Below, piece by piece: positions 41,311-50,298 of a stretch of DNA of 55,088 nt. Below the pieces are notes generated by a model. The model saw only the letters and a program-made list of their open reading frames with translations, was not told the DNA's origin and ran no database searches. Origin of the DNA: Bryobacteraceae bacterium (lineage in GTDB: Bacteria > Acidobacteriota > Terriglobia > Bryobacterales > Bryobacteraceae); NCBI GenBank assembly GCA_026129905.1, contig JAHCHE010000044.1, positions 1 to 55,088 of the forward strand. The letters are read 5' to 3'. The stretch's first letter is position 1, and the number at the start of each line of letters is the position of its first letter. The position numbers and the translations under genes were made by a program.

Positions 41311-41952
41311 ATGACTCCTTCAGACACGCCGGCGATGCAAAACAATGCGCGTCGCGACGAGATGGAATTGGTGACTAGGGCGCAGCGGGGCGACCGCGAT
41401 GCGTTCGCCGAACTGATCGGGCGGCACCGTTCGAGCTCCCGCAAGCTCGCGACCAGCATCCTGCGCAACTGGGAGGACGCCGAAGACGAAGTGCAGAACG
41501 CGGCTTGGAAGGCTTGGCGAAGCATCGGCGGGTTTCAGGGAGAGGCGCGCTTTCTGACCTGGTTCACCCGCATTCTCGTCAACCAGTGCCTGATGCGGTT
41601 GCGCCGCGGCCGCCCGTCGAGGTTCCTTAGCCTGGACGACGTCAAAGTCGGGGAGGACTACGGCGCGCTTGACCTGCCGGATGCGCGTGCCACTCCCGAG
41701 CAGCAACTGGCCGAATCGGAACTCGCCCACGTTCTACGAACCGAAATCCGCCGGATCCCGCCCCTGCTGCGCCACGCGCTGGTTCTGCGCGACGTCGAGC
41801 AGCGCGACATGCCCGAAGTCGCCTCGCGGCTGGGCGTCAGCCCGTCGGCCGCCAAGTCGCGCCTGCTGCGCGCCCGCCGTGAACTGCGCAACCGCATGTT
41901 GAAGCATGCGGGGCGCCACGGGACTGCGACGTTATTCGCTACGGGCCGATAA
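41311..41952 (+). CDS. ECF-type RNA polymerase sigma factor
   Basis: A 213-residue sigma-70-family ECF protein. Region 2 is ELVTRAQRGDRDAFAELIGR through EDAEDEVQNAAWKAWRSIGG and FLTWFTRILVNQCLMRLRR. Region 4 is LAHVLRTEIRRIPPLLRHAL, RDMPEVASRLGVSPSAAKSR with LLRARRELRNRM. It directs polymerase to an alternative promoter set. No anti-sigma factor gene is adjacent, so how it is controlled is not visible. ATG 41311 is used, with ATG 41335 and TTG 41269 as alternatives. Confidence 0.87.
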   Translation: MTPSDTPAMQNNARRDEMELVTRAQRGDRDAFAELIGRHRSSSRKLATSILRNWEDAEDEVQNAAWKAWRSIGGFQGEARFLTWFTRILVNQCLMRLRRGRPSRFLSLDDVKVGEDYGALDLPDARATPEQQLAESELAHVLRTEIRRIPPLLRHALVLRDVEQRDMPEVASRLGVSPSAAKSRLLRARRELRNRMLKHAGRHGTATLFATGR

Positions 41953-42018
41953 TTCAGCCGCCGTTGCGGGGACAGTTGTCATACAATAGGGGTCATTGAG
42001 CATAGTACTAGAAGACCT

Positions 42019-44247
42019 ATGCGCCGCCCTCCCGCTCCTCCGTCCGCAATCGGGCCGTTCTCTTGGTTTTTTTCCGAAGGCATCGCCGGCCGCGGTTTCG
42101 ATAGAACCGAGTTCGCCTCTGCCCGGCAGCCGTCGCTGACGCTGGATCGCGTAGCGGGCGTTGCGGCCCGCCTGTTCTCCGCTCCCGTGGCCGTCATTCG
42201 ACTCACGCCGGAGCGGTTCCGGCAGATGCGGCCGGGGATGGCCATCGCCCTCCTGTGGAGCCAACAGGAGGTCCTGACTTGCATCCACTCGTTCGCCGAC
42301 GGCGCCGGCGTCATCGCGGACCTTCGCCGGGACCCGAGGTACCGCGACAATCCTCTGGTTCAGCGGACCGGCGGGGTGCGGGCCTGCGCGGTTCTTCCCG
42401 TCCGCGCGCCGGACGGAGAGGAGTTGGGCGCGATCTGCGTCCTTGACGTTCGCCCCCGCAAATGGGACGAGAAGCGTCTCGAATTTCTGCAGCGGCTGGC
42501 CGAGTTGACCGGCGACATCGTGGCCGGTTGGGTTTCCGCGGTCCCCCCGGCGGCGGATTCGCCGGAGGCGCGATCCCATGACCAGCGGTACCGGGAGTTA
42601 TTCGACAACCGCGGCGATCTCGTTTTCACGCACGATCTCCGCGGCCGGATCACGGCGGTGAATGATGCGGCGGAACGGCTGCTCGGCTATTCGCCGGAGG
42701 AACTCGTTGGCCGGGACATCGCGGAACTCGTCGCGCCGGAGGACGCTGAGACGGCGCGGCAGATCCTCCTCGAGCAGGTGGGCGGCGGAATCCCGGTCAA
42801 CTACGCGTTGAGCTTCCGGGCCCGCGACGGCCGAAACGTGGCGCTGGACGTCAGCACGCACCTGCTGTTCGCCCACGGCCAACCGGTTGGACTCATGGGA
42901 TTCGGGCGGTCCGCGGTAACGCGCAACGGCGCCCATCCGCTCCGGGAGAAACAGGCGTCGAACGGGGCCCTGCTCAGCAACGACGCGGCGTTGGAGTTTC
43001 TGGAAAACCGCATCCGAGCGGCCCGCTCGCATGCCTCCAAGCTGGCGGTCGTGACTCTCGAGGTCGACCACTTCCGCCTGTTCAATGAGGCCCTCGGAGG
43101 GGCGGGCGGCGACAGTCTTCTCCGCCTGGCGGCCGAGCGCCTCCACCAAAATCTGCGCCCAGGCGAGGTCGCGGGCCGGATTGGGACGGACCGCTTTCTG
43201 GTGGTGTTGCCGGCCGCCGATGCAAACGAGGCCGAGAAGCGCGCGCGCGATTTTATCGACCAGGCGCGGACGCCCGTCCAGTACGTCGGAGCCGATCTGC
43301 TGCTCACCGCCAGCGCCGGCGTCGCCGTGTTTCCCGAGTGCGGCCGGACCGCCGCGGAACTGGCGCGCAATGCCGAGGGCGCTTTGGAAAAGGCGAAGCG
43401 GAACGGACGCGGCGGGCTGGGCCTGTTCACGCCCGAGGACGGCAGCAAGGCATTCCAGTTGCTTGAAATGGAAAGTTCGCTTTCCCAGGCGTTGGACAGG
43501 AACCAGTTTCAGCTTGTCTTTGAACCGCTGCTGAACATGCATGGCGCGGTCGATGGAATGGAAGCGCTGTTGTCGTGGGCGCACCCCAAGCGCGGCCCGG
43601 TTCCCGCCCGCCGGTTCATCCCCATCGCGGAGGCGACCGGGATCATTGTGCCGATCGACTCCTGGGTGCTTGAGCGCGCCTGCCGCCAGAACGCGCTCTG
43701 GCAGAAGAAAGGCTATCCTCCGTTGGTGATCGCCGTGAACGTTTCCGCCGCGCGCTTCGCAAGCCAGGACTTTTCGGCGGTAGTGGCGCGCACGCTCGAG
43801 TCGGCGGGTATGGACCCCCGTTTCCTCGAACTTGAAGTCACCGAAAGCGCCGTGATGCAGGACGTGGCCCGCTCGGTGCAGACGATGACCGAGCTGCGCA
43901 AGTTAGGCGTCCGTCTGTCGGTGGACGACTTCGGCACCGGCTACTCTTCGTTGAGCTACATCCAGCACCTCCCCGTGAACACTCTGAAAATCGACCAGTC
44001 GTTCCTACAGACCGGCCCGGCGAGCACGGCGCTTCCCCTGATCAGCGCCATGGTGACGCTGGCCCGCAATTTCGGCCTGGCCATTGTCGCCGAGGGCGTC
44101 GAAACGCTGGACCAGTTCGACCTGGTTCTCAAGGCCGGCTGCGACAAGGCGCAGGGACACCTGTTTGGCCGTTCGCTCTCCACTCTCGAAGCCGGCCGCC
44201 TCCTCGCCCGGCACAAGCGCGGCCCCCTGTGGCGGCCAATCCGATAG
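42019..44247 (+). CDS. GAF-PAS-GGDEF-EAL protein, predicted c-di-GMP phosphodiesterase
   Basis: A 742-residue cytoplasmic protein. Order: GAF (about 30-175, AVLPVRAPDGEELGAICVLD), PAS (about 190-300, YRELFDNRGDLVFTHDLRGR), GGDEF (about 320-475), EAL (about 485-735). The cyclase signature is broken: residues 387-393 read RIGTDRF where active enzymes have R-x-G-G-D-E-F. The EAL side looks intact: Glu515-Ala-Leu in MEALLSWAHP, NVSAARF, EVTES, Asp636-Asp637 in DDFGTGYSS, and EGVET. It should hydrolyse c-di-GMP, with the dead GGDEF perhaps acting as a GTP sensor. It is alone, downstream of the sigma factor gene. Confidence 0.9.
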   Translation: MRRPPAPPSAIGPFSWFFSEGIAGRGFDRTEFASARQPSLTLDRVAGVAARLFSAPVAVIRLTPERFRQMRPGMAIALLWSQQEVLTCIHSFADGAGVIADLRRDPRYRDNPLVQRTGGVRACAVLPVRAPDGEELGAICVLDVRPRKWDEKRLEFLQRLAELTGDIVAGWVSAVPPAADSPEARSHDQRYRELFDNRGDLVFTHDLRGRITAVNDAAERLLGYSPEELVGRDIAELVAPEDAETARQILLEQVGGGIPVNYALSFRARDGRNVALDVSTHLLFAHGQPVGLMGFGRSAVTRNGAHPLREKQASNGALLSNDAALEFLENRIRAARSHASKLAVVTLEVDHFRLFNEALGGAGGDSLLRLAAERLHQNLRPGEVAGRIGTDRFLVVLPAADANEAEKRARDFIDQARTPVQYVGADLLLTASAGVAVFPECGRTAAELARNAEGALEKAKRNGRGGLGLFTPEDGSKAFQLLEMESSLSQALDRNQFQLVFEPLLNMHGAVDGMEALLSWAHPKRGPVPARRFIPIAEATGIIVPIDSWVLERACRQNALWQKKGYPPLVIAVNVSAARFASQDFSAVVARTLESAGMDPRFLELEVTESAVMQDVARSVQTMTELRKLGVRLSVDDFGTGYSSLSYIQHLPVNTLKIDQSFLQTGPASTALPLISAMVTLARNFGLAIVAEGVETLDQFDLVLKAGCDKAQGHLFGRSLSTLEAGRLLARHKRGPLWRPIR

Positions 44248-44274
44248 CGCCGCCGCCCGTGACATACTTTGTTC

Positions 44275-45762
44275 ATGACGTCAGTGGCAGAGCGCGCCGA
44301 GGTGCGCAACTATATCAACGGGCGGTGGGCGCCGCCGCGAACGGGCGAGAGAGCCGAACTGCGGAACCCGGCTACCGGTGAACTGCTCGGCTTGGCGCCG
44401 GCCGGCGACGCGAGCGACGTTGCGGACGCCGTCGAAGCGGCGGCGAAAGCCTTTCCCCGCTGGAAGGAAACGCCCGTGGGCGAGCGCATCCAGTACCTGT
44501 TCAAGCTGAAGCAGCTCCTCGAAACCCACTTTGAGGAGATCGCCCGCGCCATCACCGTCGAGAACGGCAAAACGCTGGCCGAATCCCGCGGCGAACTGCG
44601 GCGAGGCATCGAGAACGTCGAGGTCGCCTGTGGAGTTCCCACGCTGATGCAGGGCTACAACCTCGAGGACATCGCCCGGGGCATCGACGAGATCATGGTG
44701 CGCCAGCCGCTCGGCGTCGTGGCGGCCATCACGCCGTTCAACTTCCCGGCCATGATCCCGCTGTGGTTCCTTCCCTACGCCATCGCGTGCGGGAACGCGT
44801 TCGTTCTGAAGCCGTCCGAACGCGTGCCGCTGACCATGCAGAAGCTGTTCTCCCTCGTCGAGCAGCTCGACCTTCCGCCCGGCGTGCTGACGCTGGTGAA
44901 CGGCGGCCGGACCGCCGCCGAGGCGTTGCTCGACCATCCGCAGGTGCGCGCCATCAGCTTCGTCGGTTCGACGCCGGTGGCCCGACGGATCTACGCCCGC
45001 GCGGCCGCCAACGGCAAGCGGGTGCAATGCCAGGGCGGGGCGAAGAACCACGTCGTCATCATGCCGGACGCCGACATGGAGATGACCACGAAGATCATTG
45101 GCGACAGCGCCTTCGGGTGCGCCGGCCAGCGCTGCCTCGCGGTTTCCGTGGCGGTCACGGTCGGCGACAGCCGCGAACCGTTTCGCGACGCCATGCTCGG
45201 CGCCGCGAGCGCCTTGCGCGTCGGCAACGGACTGGATGAGGCCGTGCAGATGGGGCCGGTGATCACTCCTGAAAGCAGAACGCGCATCGAGGCCCTGATC
45301 GCCCAGGGAACCCGCGATGGGGCCCGCCCGGCGCTGGACGGCCGGAATGCGGTTGTCCCCGGCTGCGAAGGCGGCAATTTCGTGAAGCCGACGATCCTGG
45401 AGGACGTGCCGCCGGCGAGCGAACTCACCACCACCGAGATCTTCGGGCCGGTCCTGAGCCTGGTTCACGCCCGCGACCTGGACGAGGCGATCGCGCTGAT
45501 CGCCGCCAACCCTTACGGCAACGCCTCCTCGATCTTCACCACCAGCGGAACCGCCGCGCGCAGGTTTCGCCACGAGGTCCCTACCGGCAACGTCGGCGTT
45601 AACATTGGCGTCGCGGCGCCGATGGCCTACTTCCCGTTCAGCGGCTGGAAAGACAGCTTCCTTGGCGCGCTCCACGGGCAGGGCCGCGACGGCGTCGAGT
45701 TCTATACCGACAAGAAGGTCATTGTCGAACGCTGGCCACCGGAATGGTCGCGGAAGTTTTAG
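44275..45762 (+). CDS. mmsA: CoA-acylating methylmalonate-semialdehyde dehydrogenase (MmsA-like)
   Basis: A 495-residue cytoplasmic aldehyde dehydrogenase. Marks of the MmsA branch are [16 protein letters not shown] near the start, [20 protein letters not shown] with [31 protein letters not shown], and the catalytic Cys287 in [10 protein letters not shown]. The typical ALDH general-base glutamate is absent in this branch, in agreement with CoA rather than water attacking the thioester. It converts (methyl)malonate semialdehyde and CoA to propionyl- or acetyl-CoA in valine, beta-alanine or inositol breakdown. It overlaps the convergent neighbour's end by 44 nt. Confidence 0.9.
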   Translation: MTSVAERAEVRNYINGRWAPPRTGERAELRNPATGELLGLAPAGDASDVADAVEAAAKAFPRWKETPVGERIQYLFKLKQLLETHFEEIARAITVENGKTLAESRGELRRGIENVEVACGVPTLMQGYNLEDIARGIDEIMVRQPLGVVAAITPFNFPAMIPLWFLPYAIACGNAFVLKPSERVPLTMQKLFSLVEQLDLPPGVLTLVNGGRTAAEALLDHPQVRAISFVGSTPVARRIYARAAANGKRVQCQGGAKNHVVIMPDADMEMTTKIIGDSAFGCAGQRCLAVSVAVTVGDSREPFRDAMLGAASALRVGNGLDEAVQMGPVITPESRTRIEALIAQGTRDGARPALDGRNAVVPGCEGGNFVKPTILEDVPPASELTTTEIFGPVLSLVHARDLDEAIALIAANPYGNASSIFTTSGTAARRFRHEVPTGNVGVNIGVAAPMAYFPFSGWKDSFLGALHGQGRDGVEFYTDKKVIVERWPPEWSRKF

Positions 45763-47803
45763 GCGCGGCGTCAACCTGAATGGTTACCAGGTGCTGGCCT
45801 CGGGGCAGCATCAGCGCGTACCTGCCGTCGCCGTTCAGCAGCCGCGGCTCGGCGGGGTCGCCGTCGATCTCCAGCTTCGCCGGCGCCCGGTCCAGGACCG
45901 CGATCGCCCTCGAATCGGACCGATAGGCGAACTCCAGGCCATCCGCCGTCGCCAGCGCCGAGCTGAGGTCCCCGCCGAAGTCGAGCAGCCGCAGCGGCGG
46001 CGCCCGGTCGGCGGGCTGGACGGCGTGCGCGCCCGCCGGCAGCCATAGCGTCCGGTCGTCGGCGAACGGCCACAGGTTCCCGTTCACCAGCGCCGGTCCG
46101 CTCCACGGAACGCCCGCGCCGAAGCGCGATTCCACCACCAGCTTGCTATCCACCTGGGCCACCCGCTCGACGGCGGCGGCGGCCGAGGGCAGAAACGGCT
46201 CGTCGTCCCGCAGAATCGAGTGCTCCGCGTACAGCGCGACTTTCGCGAACGCCTTCGACGCCAGGTGGACCTGCTGGTACAGCTCGGTCCCGGTCTGCTG
46301 CTTGGTCGGGTACACGTCCTGGTACCGTTCGACGATGTTGATGTCGATGGCCAGTTTCTCCGCATGCGGCGTCAGCGGCTCGTACTTGGCGGCGATCTCG
46401 GGGTATCGCTTCGGGCCGAGGTGCCAGATCGTGGCCGGGTCTTCGATGAGGAACGTGAACGGATGGCGGTCCAGCATCGGCAGCAGCGCGGCCGCGTCGG
46501 CGCCGATGGAATCCCGCATCCCGGTGTCGAAGCGGTCGTCGACGTGGGTCAGCACCAGATCCAGGTGCCGTTTCCGTTTGCGGGCGATCTCCACCTCGGC
46601 GATCCACTCTTCCTGAATCCGCCGCGCCAGGCCCGCTCGGTAGTCGAGGAACGTGCGGATCGCCTGGGTGTTCTTCGAGTAGTGGAGCGGCGACTCGGGC
46701 TGGAAGATCTCCAGTGGATCGAAGCCGTGCGAGCTCTGGAACTCCCGCCGCACATCGTTGTTGAGCGGAGTGAAGCGCGCGGGGTTCTCGTAGCCCTCGA
46801 GCGACTCGAAATACAGCTCCGCCAGGTTCACGCCGTCCCAGTCGAAGCGGTCGATCAGGCTGTGGAGCCCCGCGGCCGTGGCGGCGTAGCAGTCGCGGTT
46901 CACCAGGTTCATCAGCTTCCGCCAATCCAGGTGGGCATCCTGGAGAATCGCCGTCTTCTCGCGCCATTCGGGATGGTTGTTCCAGAACGCCTCGCTGACG
47001 TGCGGGAACTCGATCCAGGCGTAAACGAGAATCGCCTCGCGGTGACACGCTTCGATGAGCTGCTTCAGCCACGCGTCGCGCGTCTCGTCGGGCTCGACGT
47101 AATGCCACGCCGAAACCTGGAGCGCGCCGATGCCCGACCTGCGCCAGCGGCGCGCGAAATAATCGAGATCGACGCGGCTGCGATAAGGCGGATCGAGAAA
47201 GGCCCACAGCCGCGTGAAGCGAAACGGCGCCTGGAAGCCGAGATCGCCAAGCGCGTGCAGCAGGTACGGGAAGCGCTCATGGCCGTGTTCGCCGGGCGAG
47301 GCGGCCACCCAGAGGACGGCGCCGGCCCCCTGCTGGAACCCCGCGATCAGCGGCGCGCCGGTCCAGCGCTCGCGCGCGAAGATCCGGGCCTGTTCGGGAA
47401 CGTCGAAAACAGCGAGCTCGAGCGCCTTCTCCCAGATGATCGCCAGCTTCGGATCGCGGTGATCGAGCACGTTGCGGACCGCGACGCGCTTCGCGGTGGG
47501 GCGGAAGCCAAACGCGCCGGCCAGGTCCGAGTCGCCCTCCAGAATCAGAAACGCGCCTTGCTCGACGCGCTCCCGCCATTGCGGCTCGAGGTCGGCGGGC
47601 GCTACACGCACGACAAAGACGCCCGAGACTCCGCCGGACCCGGACACCAGGCCCACCGATTGGAGAATGTCCGGCCAGGCGCCCGGCTCGTCGCCGGCGT
47701 AGTGATAGAAGAAGGTCGGCCCGCGCGGCGCGGCGCCTTCCGAAGCCGCCGCGGACAGCGAAGCGGCAAGCAGGATCAGGAGCGTTCTAGCGGGTAAAGG
47801 CAT
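45719..47803 (-). CDS. Exported TIM-barrel protein (putative glycoside-hydrolase-like), partner of the TPR-barrel protein
   Basis: A 694-residue protein with a signal peptide (residues 1-20). Residues 30-215 resemble a class I amidotransferase-like alpha/beta fold ([31 protein letters not shown]). About 220-540 look like a TIM barrel related to COG1649/GHL-type glycosidases: [72 protein letters not shown]. The C-terminus is beta-rich. Candidate acids lie in DWDGVNLAE. It overlaps the upstream TPR/outer-membrane gene by 17 nt. In PgaA/PgaB and PelB/PelA systems a TPR-barrel porin is paired with a glycosidase, so a polymer-processing role at the envelope is inferred. Confidence 0.6.
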   Translation of the reverse strand: MPLPARTLLILLAASLSAAASEGAAPRGPTFFYHYAGDEPGAWPDILQSVGLVSGSGGVSGVFVVRVAPADLEPQWRERVEQGAFLILEGDSDLAGAFGFRPTAKRVAVRNVLDHRDPKLAIIWEKALELAVFDVPEQARIFARERWTGAPLIAGFQQGAGAVLWVAASPGEHGHERFPYLLHALGDLGFQAPFRFTRLWAFLDPPYRSRVDLDYFARRWRRSGIGALQVSAWHYVEPDETRDAWLKQLIEACHREAILVYAWIEFPHVSEAFWNNHPEWREKTAILQDAHLDWRKLMNLVNRDCYAATAAGLHSLIDRFDWDGVNLAELYFESLEGYENPARFTPLNNDVRREFQSSHGFDPLEIFQPESPLHYSKNTQAIRTFLDYRAGLARRIQEEWIAEVEIARKRKRHLDLVLTHVDDRFDTGMRDSIGADAAALLPMLDRHPFTFLIEDPATIWHLGPKRYPEIAAKYEPLTPHAEKLAIDINIVERYQDVYPTKQQTGTELYQQVHLASKAFAKVALYAEHSILRDDEPFLPSAAAAVERVAQVDSKLVVESRFGAGVPWSGPALVNGNLWPFADDRTLWLPAGAHAVQPADRAPPLRLLDFGGDLSSALATADGLEFAYRSDSRAIAVLDRAPAKLEIDGDPAEPRLLNGDGRYALMLPRGQHLVTIQVDAAPKTSATIPVASVRQ

Positions 47804-49802
47804 ACCACAATCCGGCGCGAAGGTCCTCGAAGCGCTGGCCTCGAGGGTTGTTGGGCAGCAGGTAATAGCCGCGCAGCAGCTCCACCGAGAAGACCATCGA
47901 GGGCGGCATCCACTTCCACCGCAGGCGCAATCCGGGCCCTTGTTCGACGAAGTTCGCCCAGTCCTGCCGCTTGGTATCGACGGTGGCGTTGCCGTTCCAA
48001 TAAAACTGTGTCTGTAGACCGCCGAGGGCGTCTACCGTCGGCGCCGTGTAGCCCAGCCGGTTCCGCAAGCTGCCGAGCAGGGTGTTGTTGAACCGGCTCA
48101 CGAACACCGCGTCGTTAAAGGTATCAAAGAAGACGCCATGGGCTTCGCCGCCCAGAAAGCGCCCGAAGCCGCGGCCGATCGAGCCGCCTCCGCGGTAGTC
48201 CGGCGCCAGACGGCTGGGTCGGTCGTTGCGGTTGACGTAGCGGATATCGGAACCGGCCTCGACCCAGGCGAACATGCCCTTCCAGACGACCGTCCGGACC
48301 CCGACCCCGGCGATAAAGGAACTCTCCGACAAGTACTGGGGCACGACGGAGCCGATCGTCTGCCGCGAGTCTCCGGTGAAGCGTACGGAGACATAGGGCA
48401 GCAGGGGAAGCCGTCCGAACCGCACCTCCGTCTTGAATTGCGAGTACCCGAAGACGTCTCTCCAGCGCGTCGAGTAGAACGGCATCATCCAGAACGTGTG
48501 GCGGAAGCGGGCGAAATTGGGTTTGAGGTTGCGGTACGACCGGTCCGCGTCGCGCGCCACCTTTTCATCCGGACTCCGCCGCGCCAGGTCGAACCAGAGG
48601 ATGGCCTGCTCGTCCTGCTTAAGGATGTTGTGCGTCCGCCCCAGGTTGAGCATCACCGAGAAATCCGTCGGATCGTTCTGGTGGGCGATGTTGAGGTACT
48701 TCATCGCGTCGGCGAGGTAGCCTTTCTCCAGGCTGCGTTCGGCCAGCGTCTTGGCTTCGATCGAAATCTTGTTCCGGCGCGTCTCCGAGGTCCGCTCGAG
48801 CGTCTGCGGCAGGTTCAGCGTCTTGCGGACGCGGTCGGCCAGTTCCTCGTCCCCGGAGGCGAGGACCTTGTCCAGCAGCGGCTTGGCCTTTTCCGGCTCA
48901 TTGCGGCCGAGATAGAAGAAGCCCAACTGGGCCGCGGTCACAAGGTCGTTCGGGTCCTGCTCGTACACGGCGCGGAACACCTGCTCGGCTTTTTCGGCGT
49001 TGCCCATCGCCAGGTGCAGGTACGCGAGTTCGCGCCGCAGTTCGGTATTGGCCGGGTCGAGCGCGAGCGCCTGCTCGAACTCGTACACGTACGGGTAGCG
49101 GGAAGGCAGCAACGCGCGGGCTTCTTCCGCCACCCGGGGTTCGGCCCCGCGGGAGGCCGCCAGCAGCGCGGTGATCGCCTTCTCTGCCCGATTCGTTTCT
49201 TTCCAGATCCGTCCCAAGTCGAGCAGCAGCGCCCGGCGGTCCGGCCGCAGCTTCCACGCCGCCTCGTAGTGCTCCAGAGCGAGATCGAAGGCGTCCCGCC
49301 GCTCCGCCAGCCGCGCCAGCTCGAAGTGGGCGCTGAAGTTCTTCGGATCGTGTTGGAGAGCGCTTTTCCATCGGGCGATGCCGTCGGCGAGCGGCCGATC
49401 GATGTTCTGGAACGCCTGCTCGGCCGTCTGCCGCGTGGAACTGTCGCCTTTTTTTCGCAGCGCGTCGAAGATGCGCCGGGCCATCGCCTCCATGCCCGTC
49501 TCGAAGCACAGGAAGGCGTACTCCAAGCCGACGTGATGATCGTCGGGATCGATCCGGCGGGCTTCGCCGAACTCGTCGCGCGCCGCCTTGTTATCCCCGA
49601 CTTTGAGCAGGGCGTACGCCAAATCCTTGCGGATGGACGCCCGGTCGGGGGCGGTCTCGACGGCGCGGCGGAACGACTCGATGGCCGCCTCGTAATCCTT
49701 CGCCTGAAGCGAAGCGTACGCCTTTTCCAAGTGGGGATAGGCGGGGTCCTGCGCCGCCAACGACATGCAGACGAGGGCGAGAATCGTGAACGCGCGTAAC
49801 AT
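47787..49802 (-). CDS. TPR protein with C-terminal outer-membrane beta-barrel (PgaA/BcsC-like)
   Basis: A 671-residue exported protein (signal peptide residues 1-17). Residues 20-420 are TPR repeats (HLEKAYASLQAKDYEAAIES, DLAYALLKVGDNKAARDEFG, ELRREL and later AMKYLNIAHQNDPTDFSVML). About 430-671 have alternating, aromatic-rich strands (FGRLPLLPYVSVRFTGDSRQ, GMFAWVEAGSDIRYVNRNDR, FVSRFNNTLLGSLRNRLGYT) and end in AGLWYAFTR, consistent with an outer-membrane barrel. This layout is that of PgaA, BcsC, PelB and NfrA. Operon with the TIM-barrel gene by overlap. No synthase is nearby. Confidence 0.68.
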   Translation of the reverse strand: MLRAFTILALVCMSLAAQDPAYPHLEKAYASLQAKDYEAAIESFRRAVETAPDRASIRKDLAYALLKVGDNKAARDEFGEARRIDPDDHHVGLEYAFLCFETGMEAMARRIFDALRKKGDSSTRQTAEQAFQNIDRPLADGIARWKSALQHDPKNFSAHFELARLAERRDAFDLALEHYEAAWKLRPDRRALLLDLGRIWKETNRAEKAITALLAASRGAEPRVAEEARALLPSRYPYVYEFEQALALDPANTELRRELAYLHLAMGNAEKAEQVFRAVYEQDPNDLVTAAQLGFFYLGRNEPEKAKPLLDKVLASGDEELADRVRKTLNLPQTLERTSETRRNKISIEAKTLAERSLEKGYLADAMKYLNIAHQNDPTDFSVMLNLGRTHNILKQDEQAILWFDLARRSPDEKVARDADRSYRNLKPNFARFRHTFWMMPFYSTRWRDVFGYSQFKTEVRFGRLPLLPYVSVRFTGDSRQTIGSVVPQYLSESSFIAGVGVRTVVWKGMFAWVEAGSDIRYVNRNDRPSRLAPDYRGGGSIGRGFGRFLGGEAHGVFFDTFNDAVFVSRFNNTLLGSLRNRLGYTAPTVDALGGLQTQFYWNGNATVDTKRQDWANFVEQGPGLRLRWKWMPPSMVFSVELLRGYYLLPNNPRGQRFEDLRAGLWYAFTR

Positions 49803-50298
49803 GCTAGCTCCGATGGCGCTGCTCCCATGGGCCGGACGCGTATGCCAAGCGCGGCTGGACGTGGCCCGGCTATGGAGCTAGTGGCGCCGCGCGGCGAAAC
49901 CTCGCACGGAATCCCCATCCCTGACCGAGGGCGGACCTGTATTGGCGGGACTGGGAGTCCCGCGCAGGTTCGACTGGCGGGTGGACCTTGGGCGGCACGG
50001 TCAACCTCATCGCCGTCTTCCGCTTCCTCGATGGCGACGTGGTTCTTGTCAACCCTGGTGGGGGGCAGTCCCCTGGACTGCGCCGGACGCCCTCGTCCGG
50101 CTCTTCGACGCATCTGCTGTCCTGCCGTAGCGCCCGCTTCTTATGGGCAGGCGCGGCCGTCTGAGCCCGGCAGTCGTGGCGAGACGCTTCTTCCCGTCTG
50201 TGGCGGGGCAGTAATGGGATGGCGATGTCCGGGCTGAGCGCGAGAGCCAGACCACAAGTACTTAATGAGCCGTGTTGCCCCTTAGGCTCGGCCTCTCA
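49803..50298. other. Intergenic region without a gene, with two perfect small hairpins
   Basis: No convincing ORF. Two symmetrical hairpins: GCGGGACT/AGTCCCGC around GGG (49945-49963) and GCAGTCC/GGACTGC around CCT (50065-50081). They share the core GGACT/AGTCC. The sequence is GC-rich and looks like decayed coding DNA, but I could not assign a source. Confidence 0.5.

Noticed and set aside
49827-50237. 136-codon plus-strand frame in the gap after the TPR-barrel gene
   Set aside because: Pro/Arg/Gly-rich translation without a start context or any recognisable motif.
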